NCBI RefSeq assembly: GCF_019049285.1
Contig: NZ_JAGMUL010000021.1
Coordinates: 62,001 to 126,000 of the forward strand
Length of the DNA stretch: 64,000 nucleotides
Reading direction: 5' to 3'
DNA from: Streptomyces sp. AC550_RSS872
Lineage (GTDB): Bacteria; Actinomycetota; Actinomycetes; Streptomycetales; Streptomycetaceae
The notes under the pieces were generated by a model. The model was not told the origin of the DNA. It worked only from the letters and a program-made list of their open reading frames with translations, and did not search any database. The translations under genes were made by a program, and so were the position numbers. Positions 45,901 through 53,241 of this stretch are shown here, in pieces (position 1 is the first letter of the stretch; each line of letters opens with the position of its first letter).

Positions 45901-48041
45901 GTGCGATTCTGAACCTTGACGGCACTGCCCGCCTGTACGTCGGCGACAGCCACGTGTGGTGCTGGTACCGGGGCACGTCGGTCGGTCCGTACTCGGCGAT
46001 GAGTGCGCTCCAGGCGATGGAACGCCTTGCCGACATGTGGTTGAGCCAGGGTGTGTCACCGAGAAGGGTTGTCGAAGTACTGCTGAATGGCTGCGAGAAC
46101 CTCGCAATTCCGGGGATGCTGTTCGGTCTGCTCGTGCGCCATATGGAGGACGTCGACACTGACCTAGACCCGTTCCTTGCTGAACCGGTCGTATGGGAGT
46201 TGGAGTTCGGTCGTACGACGAGGGAGTACTCAGGGCTGCGTGCCGCAACCGAAGGGCTCGCTAACCTCGAACGCCGCCAGTGGACACCGCGTGAGGTAGC
46301 CATGCGGTTGATGATGCGCGGTGGGCAGGAGCGTGCCGAGGCTTTGAAGAAGGTCGCCGACAAGCTTGTCGAGAACGGCGACCGTCTCGGCATTAGCCAG
46401 GAGGCGACGAAGAACTGGGCCGCCAGCCTGGACTGGGACCGGTACCGAATCAAGCAGCATGGCGATGAGATGTACATCGAGGTCGAACCGCCGCCTGAGC
46501 TGCGAGCCGCACAAGATGCGCACGAGGCTCACCAGGAGGTCGTGCAGACCAGCTTGCGGCTGCAGAATCGGTACTGGGGCTCGTCCAAGCAGGACGCCGA
46601 GTACGTGCCGCCCTCGTCGAAGGAGATCGCTGCGGACCTGGCGGCAGGCCGCGCCTTGCTCGAGTCCGATGGAGACCTGATGCCGAACCGGCCTGTGGAC
46701 GCCGTTGCCCACGTCGTCCGAGCAGCCGTCGAACGAGCCGCCGCCGGCGATATGGAGGCGCTGGGCAACGAAGGGCAGTTCGCAACGGAGCTCGTCATCG
46801 GAATCGCAGCGTCGTTCCAGGACGTTGAGGATCAGCGTCACGAGGACCAGTACTTCGACCTTGGTGCCGACCGAGCCGCGGCTCAAACCGTGCCCGCGTT
46901 CCTCACACCCGCACTGGCAGCGCCCCTGGAAGCTGCCGGCGGTACGACCGAAGATGTTACCGAGGCCGGTCTTGCGATGGCAGGCAAGGCGTCCTTGGAG
47001 ACACGGCTGTACCTGGCGCGTGGATGCGATGTCATCTGGGTGGCTCCATGCCATTCCGACCCTTGCATCCACCGGACTGCGTTGAACTGGTTGCTCGAGA
47101 CCGCCCGTGGCGCAGAAATCGGTCCGTGGGACCAGGGCGGCCAGCGACGGCAGAACGTTCAGATTGCGGGCGACGTTGCCGAACGACTTCAGGAACTATC
47201 GGGTGACTCCCTCGACATCGCGGTTCTCGACGCAGCCATTCGCGGACTCGGCGTAGCCGCGTCGACAGACCACTGTTGCACCGACGACGCAACCACGCTC
47301 CTCGTCGCGTTCCTCGACGTCGAGCGACGTGCCATGGTCGCGCAGGAGAATGAGGGCTGGACCGCGGACGACCGCGGGACGCACACCCTCGTCGCCGCAC
47401 GGGCCCTGCTCGAAGGCTTTGCGAAGAACAGTGACGCCGGACCGGTGCTCGAGCACCTCGACGTCCTTCGCGCAGATGCGGGACTGATGTCCAATTTCCT
47501 CCACGGTCTTGCCGCAGCAGGCGCAGAGAACGAACGGCTGGCCGAAGCTGCACGAGGTGTCTGGCCATCTGTGCTGCGCCACGCCGTTGACTACCTGAGT
47601 GACGACCCGAGCCCCTACCGCGACCATCACTGGGGCGACTGGGCTGCTGCTGCCCTGCTACCGGACCCTCTTCCGTGGGCGCAAGGCCTGTACAACGAGG
47701 TTATCGGTGGACCCATCGACTGGGTTCGCGCTGAAGACCTCGTGGAGTTGATCGACGATTGGCTGCCGGTCGCTCGAGGGGAGGCCAAGTCCGTCGACGC
47801 ACTCATCGGCGTCCTGCGGAAGCTCCCAGAGGAAGTGCAGGCTACCCGAGGCGTGCGCTGGGTCTCCGACCTATGCATTCAAGATGAACATGTCACGGTC
47901 AATCGCTCATGGTCTTCTAACAGCTGGCTCAAGGGAATCCGCAGAACGGCGGAGGAACTCGGCACGTTGGACGAGTGGCAGATGCTCGTCGACACCTTGG
48001 TCGTCGCCGGAAACGAGGGATTGGCGCCATACAGCAGGTGA
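42939..48041 (+). CDS. 1700-aa STAND ATPase with Cap4-like N-terminal domain
   Basis: Residues about 48-130 (GGGVSFAHRVAAVYLAGMLTG, VAFQTGPAHPVDDLL) resemble the Cap4/DUF4297 restriction-type domain fused to NTPases; the usual Q-x-K is A-C-R at 114-116, so nuclease activity is doubtful. A STAND P-loop follows: SGESGIGKSAL near 361-371 and Walker B RVLVIDAADAAL near 423. Then come winged-helix-like parts and about 1000 residues of helical sensor region. It is a large cytoplasmic sensor-effector of the Avs/NLR kind, likely for phage detection. No partner gene is directly linked. Confidence 0.8.
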   Translation: MNEPVGSDAAARSEGEPVSGPGAASQDAAVEVATAAAGEAERGSSTYATGGGGVSFAHRVAAVYLAGMLTGERRAEVSELPVRRVAFQTGPAHPVDDLLIECGDEVAEVILAVACRATPNFVQSHGDTVKLVGSLLAEVEKFDTDTHQVAVATAGRSDQWDQLATLCGIARAHADPESFQASMDVDGRWSRPVRKRQEHFLEMVEKAVGDDTAPEEVLRLAWRLLGRLHILGFAVQSPGERDRTAVATSLDGVASPAADGVAVRDRLEVEATRYDATGAIADLKVLRRDIHVVLDSAATRSRRAWSVLADQRKLAVAGVRTTIGDESSGGPVEISFADRREQLAEALREAGTSASALLVSGESGIGKSALTLSAVAELEAVDPAGFQGVVVNFRSLPQSSLELRTALGMSMEDVLAELSAPARVLVIDAADAALERSAGLLSDLVLTAAAAGVGLVAVTSDMASDFVREQVELGFTKPISSFAMRPLGDEDISIVSDHFPLLRTVLRDLPANSLLRRPVVLDLLARTGSEPDSSLGEWECLELVWSRLVRGDGRPGVGSAEARERTLLAVAATTLKLPEGRRPDAGVDAAAVDMLRRDHLLAPASPYRGQPEFAHDEVRRYATAILLVRGQSPTELLQAAGAPRWALSATTLACKGLLKAPDARPVRKFAELYSQLRMFAAAHGPRWTDVPVEAVLETPFAYQCLKSACTDQSVGLVLGDVVRVVQQRHKVNGRVDRLITNPIVRILLDDQKPWDVSKESFELLADWLQALSLADVPAGNELRSQLRDRLLAYWNSLSLRETSGGQLPGSKSQHRQRRRTLDHHLTNEEFVETLALLGPDIDDAIEACLRAIADDAPAFLAPAVDSPLSARALAQKDPELLATLMAAYYIDDEPSWHRDEGVRRHQGRWSGIGPPFFQYYFGGFWQLFQTASLSTSVRVLNNILNSGARARVATLSRHSSPDVFAGPAGARSQDADGETENGEGGNRGAILNLDGTARLYVGDSHVWCWYRGTSVGPYSAMSALQAMERLADMWLSQGVSPRRVVEVLLNGCENLAIPGMLFGLLVRHMEDVDTDLDPFLAEPVVWELEFGRTTREYSGLRAATEGLANLERRQWTPREVAMRLMMRGGQERAEALKKVADKLVENGDRLGISQEATKNWAASLDWDRYRIKQHGDEMYIEVEPPPELRAAQDAHEAHQEVVQTSLRLQNRYWGSSKQDAEYVPPSSKEIAADLAAGRALLESDGDLMPNRPVDAVAHVVRAAVERAAAGDMEALGNEGQFATELVIGIAASFQDVEDQRHEDQYFDLGADRAAAQTVPAFLTPALAAPLEAAGGTTEDVTEAGLAMAGKASLETRLYLARGCDVIWVAPCHSDPCIHRTALNWLLETARGAEIGPWDQGGQRRQNVQIAGDVAERLQELSGDSLDIAVLDAAIRGLGVAASTDHCCTDDATTLLVAFLDVERRAMVAQENEGWTADDRGTHTLVAARALLEGFAKNSDAGPVLEHLDVLRADAGLMSNFLHGLAAAGAENERLAEAARGVWPSVLRHAVDYLSDDPSPYRDHHWGDWAAAALLPDPLPWAQGLYNEVIGGPIDWVRAEDLVELIDDWLPVARGEAKSVDALIGVLRKLPEEVQATRGVRWVSDLCIQDEHVTVNRSWSSNSWLKGIRRTAEELGTLDEWQMLVDTLVVAGNEGLAPYSR

Positions 48042-48556
48042 TGGCTCAGGGGTCCTGCCTGATTCTTGGTGAGACTTCCGGACCTGTGACCAAGGCTGCT
48101 GCATTAGGCGGCGGTACCTCGTCGTCGTAGGTATGGCGGGGCGGGGTAGGCCAAGGCGCCTGCAGGTGAGCGGCTGTTGGACCGAATCGCGACGGGGGCG
48201 CTGACGCAGGCGTATGATCGCCGCCTTCGCCTCCCAGGGAACCCCGGCGACCCAGACGGTGCCGCACTGGCCGGCGTTCACTCTCCGAAACCGGCCTGCA
48301 TGTCCTTCGACGTGGAACCGCGCCTGATCCAAGGCCCCCTCAGGGACGCCCGCCGCAAGGCGTGGGACGACGCGAACCCCTTCGCCCTCTAACGCCACCG
48401 TTGGGACCACCTATCCGCGGTGGTCCCAACGCGTAAGGGATCAGGAATCGCGAGTTCGCGCTCTTGGCGCTGGCCGTGCTGCTGAGTCAGCCGGGCTGCA
48501 CCACGGCTCGACCGTGACCCTCAGCCAAGCCTGTCGGCACCAGTTCTAAGCCGTGG
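48042..48556. other. Gap with no confident gene
   Basis: A possible 71-codon frame (TTG 48177 to stop 48392; ends LRDARRKAWDDANPFAL) ends eight bases before a strong hairpin, which hints at a real 3' end. No family or ribosome site supports it. It may be the end of a degraded gene. Confidence 0.4.
48400..48430 (+). terminator. Strong hairpin
   Basis: A perfect 12-bp stem (GTTGGGACCACC, loop TATCCGC). It probably ends the transcript from the STAND gene or the small frame before it. Confidence 0.82.
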
Positions 48557-49024
48557 TCAGCTGTGTACCCAGGTGCCGCTTCTAGGGGCCTTCTTGGTCG
48601 CGATCCGCACTTCTCCGTTGATGATCAAGATCGTGTGGTGCGACCACCCGGCGCAGCAGTCGTCACAGACGGTCTTGATCCAACCTGCTGGGGCATCGTT
48701 GCGTCGCCTACGACGCCCGGGTTCCCCACAGAACTAGCAGATGGTCTCGGACTGCTTCTCGGCTTCAGTGAGAACGCCGCGCATCTCCGCGAGCGCAATA
48801 GCGGAGGCAGCCGTGACATGGATCCGGACCCCGCCGAGCTTCTCCTTCAGGTCCTCGATCTGGTAGCCAGGCTCAAGGCTGAGGAGCCGCTCGTGTAGCC
48901 GCAGAAGCAGCGGGTGCCAGCCCGGCCCGACCACGTGTAGTCGATCCGGCAGTTGCCGTCGCGGCGGCCCACTTCTGGCATGGAGTTCTTGCATGTTTCC
49001 ATTCTTGCTTTCCTCCGAACTCAC
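48557..49024 (-). pseudogene. Small Cys-containing protein with in-frame TAG
   Basis: The frame has PGWHPLLLRLHERLLSLEPG, YQIEDLKEKLGGVRIHV and EAEKQSETIC, a pattern I know from small actinobacterial and phage proteins. A TAG at 48734-48736 then replaces the expected Glu, and the frame goes on as FCGEPGRRRR, WIKTVCDDCCAGW to a TGA at 48557. Four Cys would form a zinc site across the stop. The 5' start is also unclear: the best ribosome site (GGAGGAAAG) serves another frame. Function unknown. Confidence 0.65.
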
Positions 49025-49303
49025 CGCTCACCGTCGGACGGCCGAGCTGCATGAGGAGGCAGGTCGCTGCGGGGCGACGGGTCTCTGGGAGAACGGTGGC
49101 CGTACTCCAGGTAGGGCCTTTCCTCAGGATGCCTGTCCACTCGTGTACGTCGCCAAGCCGTATCGAAGGAGAGGGCGCCGTCGCTGGCCTGTACAAGGCG
49201 CCACGCATGCCAACTGGTCCGGGGCGACAGCAGCCACCGCAGTACAAGCGTACTCACCGGCATCCCGCCGTCTGGTAGGCAGAGCGCGGAGCCGCCAGCC
49301 TGG
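49025..49303. other. Gap without recognisable gene
   Basis: No frame here has coding traits in either direction. Confidence 0.4.
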
Positions 49304-50071
49304 TCACGCGTCACCCGCCATGACTGACGACGCGTGCCCGTTGAGTAACGCCTGTGCTTTCAAGGCATGTTGAGGGCGCTGGGCGCTCTCCATGCCTGCG
49401 GTCAGCAGCGTGTAGAGCATGCGCTTCTGACTGGGCTCGGGGAAGCTGGCCAGGAATTCGCGTAGCACCTCAAGGGCCTGATGCTCGACCGTCCGCTCGT
49501 GCTCGGGCCGGTACCGGGCGAACGCCTCTGCCACTTTGTTTGCGTCGCTGAGAACGGTGGAGAGCTTGGACCAGTCGGCGTCGTCCTGTTCGATCCATCG
49601 CACCAACAGGGCGACGGGGTCGGCTAGTTCGGAGGCAACCGCTTCGGCCGCCTGCCGGCGCAGGATGTCGATCACAGCCTGTTGTCGCTGCGCGGACAGC
49701 AGAGCAGCGACGGCGGCCTGGTCGTCGGGCGGCAGATCGAGCGCGAGCGAGGCCCGAAACTCGACAGGCGGATCTGTGGACAGCGAGCGCTTCGTGCGTA
49801 GGTGTTCCGCGACGACATCCCGCGCTGTGGCGAGATCCGCCGGATCGCACCCCACGGCGACATCGGCCGCCGCCTTCCTGAGAATCCTACGGACGGCCGC
49901 TGCGAGCTCCTCGCTCGCGGCCGGATAGGGCGGCTCGGTGAGGATCGTGGCCGTGATGCGGGCGACGAAGCCGATCCCGGGACGCGAACTGCGCAGCCGG
50001 ACCTCGAAATCGGTCAGGCCGCGCCGCACTGCCCTGCGCATACGGCGGCGCGACCAGGCTGAGGAGGCCAC
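49304..50071 (-). CDS. Third gene of NLR/amyloid operon, unknown helical protein
   Basis: The 255-aa protein starts at GTG 50071, three bases after the NLR-like stop, with GGAG upstream. It starts very basic (SRRRMRRAVRRGLTDFEVRL) and is helical throughout (LAAAVRRILRKAAADVAVG, AVIDILRRQAAEAVASELAD). No motif, signal or membrane segment is found. Its tight coupling points to a role in the same system, perhaps as a regulator or adaptor. Confidence 0.7.
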   Translation of the reverse strand: MASSAWSRRRMRRAVRRGLTDFEVRLRSSRPGIGFVARITATILTEPPYPAASEELAAAVRRILRKAAADVAVGCDPADLATARDVVAEHLRTKRSLSTDPPVEFRASLALDLPPDDQAAVAALLSAQRQQAVIDILRRQAAEAVASELADPVALLVRWIEQDDADWSKLSTVLSDANKVAEAFARYRPEHERTVEHQALEVLREFLASFPEPSQKRMLYTLLTAGMESAQRPQHALKAQALLNGHASSVMAGDA

Positions 50072-50074
50072 GGA

Positions 50075-52162
50075 TCAGGACTCCACAGGAGCGGACTCGT
50101 AATTGAGGCGCGCCGCCGAAAGAGCCGCGGGCAGTCTGAGGTCCTTGCGCAGCTCGATGACGGCCTCGTCGTTGGCCACGCCGGGTTCGCCGAAGATGAG
50201 CGCCGAGATCGGCGTGGAGTACAGGTGCTGTACAACGATTTCGTTGAGGATCTCTGTCACGAGTTCACGCGACACCTCTGTCGTCTGCCGGAACTGCGCC
50301 CAGGCGGTCAGCAGCTCACGGCACTCGGCGTCGACCCGGTCGTCGGCCAGCGCCACGTTCCAGCCCTGGATGAGCGCCTCTTTGACGTCTTCCTTCTGCT
50401 CCGCGGCTGCCAGCATGACCTGTAGGACGTACGGATCGATGCGGGGATCCAGGAGCGAGAGAAAGGCCCGGTGGCCGGCCAGGTGCTTCTTCTCGGTGGC
50501 CCACTTGATGACGGTGCTCCACACGCGGGGCAGCTGACCGTCACGCGCGGCGATGCCCCGCAGCGCCCGCTGGGCCACGAGCACGGCGCCATCGGTGTTG
50601 GGCCGGTCGAGGATGTGCCGCAGCCGTACGAGGGCCTGGCGTGGGTAGTGGTCCGCGAAGTCTCCCTGGCAGACCAGAGCGACGACGGTCGCCACGGCTT
50701 CCGAAGACTCTTGCGCCGAGTCCAGCAGCAGGGAACGCACCTCGGCGCCCAAAGTGTCCGCCTCGGCGGCGACCGTGAGGACGCGAGCGATCAGCTCCAA
50801 GTGCTCGGCGCTGCTGTCGCCGTTGTCGATCCAGGCGTGGATCTGCTTGATGACGCGAATGTCGTTCTCCGCGACGGCCAGCTCCACCAGGAGGTCGCCG
50901 ATGGGAGCGAGCCGATCGGCCCCGGGTCCCTTGGGAGATGTGATGGTGTCGAGCCACGTCAGCAACGGCAGGTGGATGTCGGCACGTTGTTGCCAGAGGT
51001 GGAGCAGGACGGCTCGGGCGTATCCGCGCTGGTGGTCGAGCGTGACGGTCCGACCGGTGACCTTCGCGCCCAAGGCCTTGAGCCGGGTGGTCAGATCGGG
51101 CCCGGTCAGGATCGTCCGAACGCTGGTCTCCCGGGGCTCGTCCAGGAGCATCCTGGATCCGTCCTGGATGGTCAGCGCGTCCTTGTTGTTGAGGAACAGG
51201 CTGGAGACGAGCAGCGCGCGGTCCTCCGGTTTGTCCTCGGTCTCGGCGAAGACCTTCTGGACGTCGGATCGCCACTCCTGGAAGGCGCTGAGCGCCGCCT
51301 TCAAGCCCTCTGCGGAGTCCTCGGCGGAGGCGAGCTTGTCGGCCAGGCGGGCGCCGTCCGCTGGACGGCTGTCATCGGTCAGTAGATGTGCGGCCTTGCC
51401 GACCAGACCTGTTCCGGCGGAAGCCGTGTTGAGCCAACGGATACGGTCGGGCTTGCGATGGACGTACTCCAGGTGCGTCCGTGCCACTCGTTGAGCGCAG
51501 GGCTTCGTCGTTGCGCGGGCGACGACCCGGGCCAGCGTGCCGGAGGCGGCTTCGGGCCACCCGTGCTCGTCGGCGATCACGACCAGGTACGAGCCCACAT
51601 AGAGCAGCTCCTCGGCGTAACTCACCAGCTGTTCCGCGAAGTTGCCCACGTTGCGCCAGAAACTGATCTCTGCGGCCACGTCGAGCAGGTACCCCGTGCC
51701 CGGCTCGTCGGGCAGCACGGAGATGTCCGGGGAGTGTGGCCTCTCCCAGTCGGGCCGGATCTCCCGAAGGGCCAGCGGCTTGCCAGGAGCGGCCTGTCCC
51801 TTCTGGGAGATCTCCCACAGGGCCTTGATTCCGGCGGTGCGTTTGCCGTAGCCGCCCGGTCCGGCGATGACGGCCAGCCGAGGCCCACCCCCGGTCAGAC
51901 GATCGATGGCCTCTCCTGCCGTCCGCACCTCCTCGTCCCGCGAACTCAGGCCCACCCACGCGAGACGTACGACGTCGAGCTCCGCCTGCGGAATGCCGGT
52001 CACCGGCAGCTGCGGCTTGCTCGTCATGGTGACGGAGCCGGCAGCCACGATGATCTTCGAGTTCTGGTTGTTACCTACGTCCACCCGCAGTTCGGGCGCC
52101 GGGATGGGGACCGGCGGATCGAAGGGCGGCGGGACGGAACCGCGTTCGGTCTCCTCACTCAC
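50075..52162 (-). CDS. NLR-like STAND protein with N-terminal amyloid-type motif
   Basis: The 695-aa protein is coupled by ATGA to the small gene upstream. Residues 28-45 (DVGNNQNSKIIVAAGSVT) match the C-terminal motif of that small protein. The P-loop is AVIAGPGGYGKRTAG (residues 97-111; note K-R where K-S/T is usual), with a Walker B-like LVVIADEHGW near 193. The C-terminal half is helical repeats. In known bacterial systems, such paired motifs let a triggered NLR template amyloid folding of its effector. Here this is inferred from order and motif match. Confidence 0.75.
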   Translation of the reverse strand: MSEETERGSVPPPFDPPVPIPAPELRVDVGNNQNSKIIVAAGSVTMTSKPQLPVTGIPQAELDVVRLAWVGLSSRDEEVRTAGEAIDRLTGGGPRLAVIAGPGGYGKRTAGIKALWEISQKGQAAPGKPLALREIRPDWERPHSPDISVLPDEPGTGYLLDVAAEISFWRNVGNFAEQLVSYAEELLYVGSYLVVIADEHGWPEAASGTLARVVARATTKPCAQRVARTHLEYVHRKPDRIRWLNTASAGTGLVGKAAHLLTDDSRPADGARLADKLASAEDSAEGLKAALSAFQEWRSDVQKVFAETEDKPEDRALLVSSLFLNNKDALTIQDGSRMLLDEPRETSVRTILTGPDLTTRLKALGAKVTGRTVTLDHQRGYARAVLLHLWQQRADIHLPLLTWLDTITSPKGPGADRLAPIGDLLVELAVAENDIRVIKQIHAWIDNGDSSAEHLELIARVLTVAAEADTLGAEVRSLLLDSAQESSEAVATVVALVCQGDFADHYPRQALVRLRHILDRPNTDGAVLVAQRALRGIAARDGQLPRVWSTVIKWATEKKHLAGHRAFLSLLDPRIDPYVLQVMLAAAEQKEDVKEALIQGWNVALADDRVDAECRELLTAWAQFRQTTEVSRELVTEILNEIVVQHLYSTPISALIFGEPGVANDEAVIELRKDLRLPAALSAARLNYESAPVES

Positions 52163-52602
52163 CGGCCCCCCTCCGGAGTCCTGTAGTGGAAGCCGCCCGA
52201 GGCATTGATAGCTCCGCCGGCGATAACGACCTGGCTGTTGGTGTTGCCATGCACGCTCGTCCGCGCCCTGGAGCCCTCGTCAGCCTCCTGGACCTGGTCA
52301 GCCAGGTTCTGTAGCTCTTGTGCCGTGTCCGGATGCTTCTGCAGGAACGCCGCCAACTGGATCATCAGCTGGCTGCGCAGCTGCTCCTCCACCGAAGCCC
52401 GTTCGCCCTCCGCACTGCCCACGAGCCGCTGCCGCGCTGTGTCGATGAGCCGCAGTTCTTGCTCGGCGCTCTCCTCACCGCCCCGCTGGAAGAAGCGGGC
52501 TACCGAGTCCCGTACTGACTCCCAGGTGTTCTTGACCATCTCGGTGACAAGGGCGGCAGCCCCCACGCCCGCGACCTGCATGATGTCCAACGCGTCCCCC
52601 AT
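52159..52602 (-). CDS. Small helical effector with C-terminal amyloid-type motif (Bell-like)
   Basis: The 147-aa protein has a helical N-terminal part (IMQVAGVGAAALVTEMVKN, WESVRDSVARFFQRG) like the Bell domains of bacterial amyloid-signalling effectors, which are thought to damage membranes. A charged linker leads to residues 117-133, VHGNTNSQVVIAGGAIN, matching the NLR motif at GN-(x)-NS-(K/Q)-three beta-branched-A-(A/G)-G. It is the first gene of the operon. Function as a cell-death effector is inferred. Confidence 0.7.
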   Translation of the reverse strand: MGDALDIMQVAGVGAAALVTEMVKNTWESVRDSVARFFQRGGEESAEQELRLIDTARQRLVGSAEGERASVEEQLRSQLMIQLAAFLQKHPDTAQELQNLADQVQEADEGSRARTSVHGNTNSQVVIAGGAINASGGFHYRTPEGGR

Positions 52603-53241
52603 GGTCGATTCCCCTGTCCAGTGAGGTGCGCAGGGGTCGGCAGCATATTCGACACATCAGGGTGGATGGCGGCGTGGAGGTCGGCAATCGAAAGTATTTG
52701 CCATATATCGGAATAAGTAATTATCAAGCATATGAATCCGGCCGACTCGGATCCGAGGCGCGAAGTGTCGGGCCCCGCAATCCTCCGTAAAGCCCAGGAT
52801 GGGCGGTGGTTCATGTTTCAGCTACGGCGCAACTTGGCCAAAGCGCTACTTTGGGTGATTGTCCGGAATTGACTTGAACGCACTGGTGTGGGTGCTGTGA
52901 ATCCGGTATACGCCCGGTGGTAGTGGGGTGCATCGGGGCCCTCGGTGATCCAGGTCGGGTGGGCAGGCCCTGCTCGTGCAGGTATGGAAGCAGCGGGTGT
53001 CGGCCTGGCCCGGCCGGGTGTAGGCGATGCAGTAGCCGTCGAGCGGATGGCCGCTTCCGAGCTCGGGATCTGCGTGTCTTCAGCTGCTGATTCGACGAGA
53101 TGCCCGGCCGCATGCTCATCGCGCCAGGGGTGAGGTCGTCCCAGATGCGGTGATCGAACGAATGTGCGACTCTTGAGTTATGGTGATGACCTCGCGGGAT
53201 GAGGCGGACGGAGGGGGGCTTGTGGGTACCAGGAGGTGTGT
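52603..53241. promoter_or_regulatory. 639-base gap with promoters and gene debris
   Basis: It separates the divergent amyloid operon and dnaE2. The part 52603-52800 is AT-richer than its surroundings (TATTTGCCATATATCGG), a likely promoter for the operon. Between 52,840 and 53,110 a minus-strand frame without a start reads GYCIAYTRPGQADTRCF and TCTSRACPPDLDHRGPRC, Cys-rich gene debris. An SOS box and AGGAGG ribosome site serve dnaE2. Confidence 0.45.
53154..53169. promoter_or_regulatory. LexA-type SOS box upstream of intact dnaE2
   Basis: TCGAAC-GAAT-GTGCGA matches TCGAAC-N4-GTTCGA with one change. It is 72 bases before the dnaE2 ATG and comparable to the box at 25,383. Confidence 0.78.

Noticed and set aside
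48177..48392. 71-aa gene before the hairpin at 48.4 kb
   Set aside because: Only its end next to a terminator supports it; no ribosome site, domain or paralogue.
52811..53119. Gene upstream of the element dnaE2
   Set aside because: The Cys-rich frame has no start codon, and a stop lies just before it; more likely debris, perhaps related to the gene at 48.9 kb (GPGRHPLLPYLHEQ against GPGWHPLLLRLHER).
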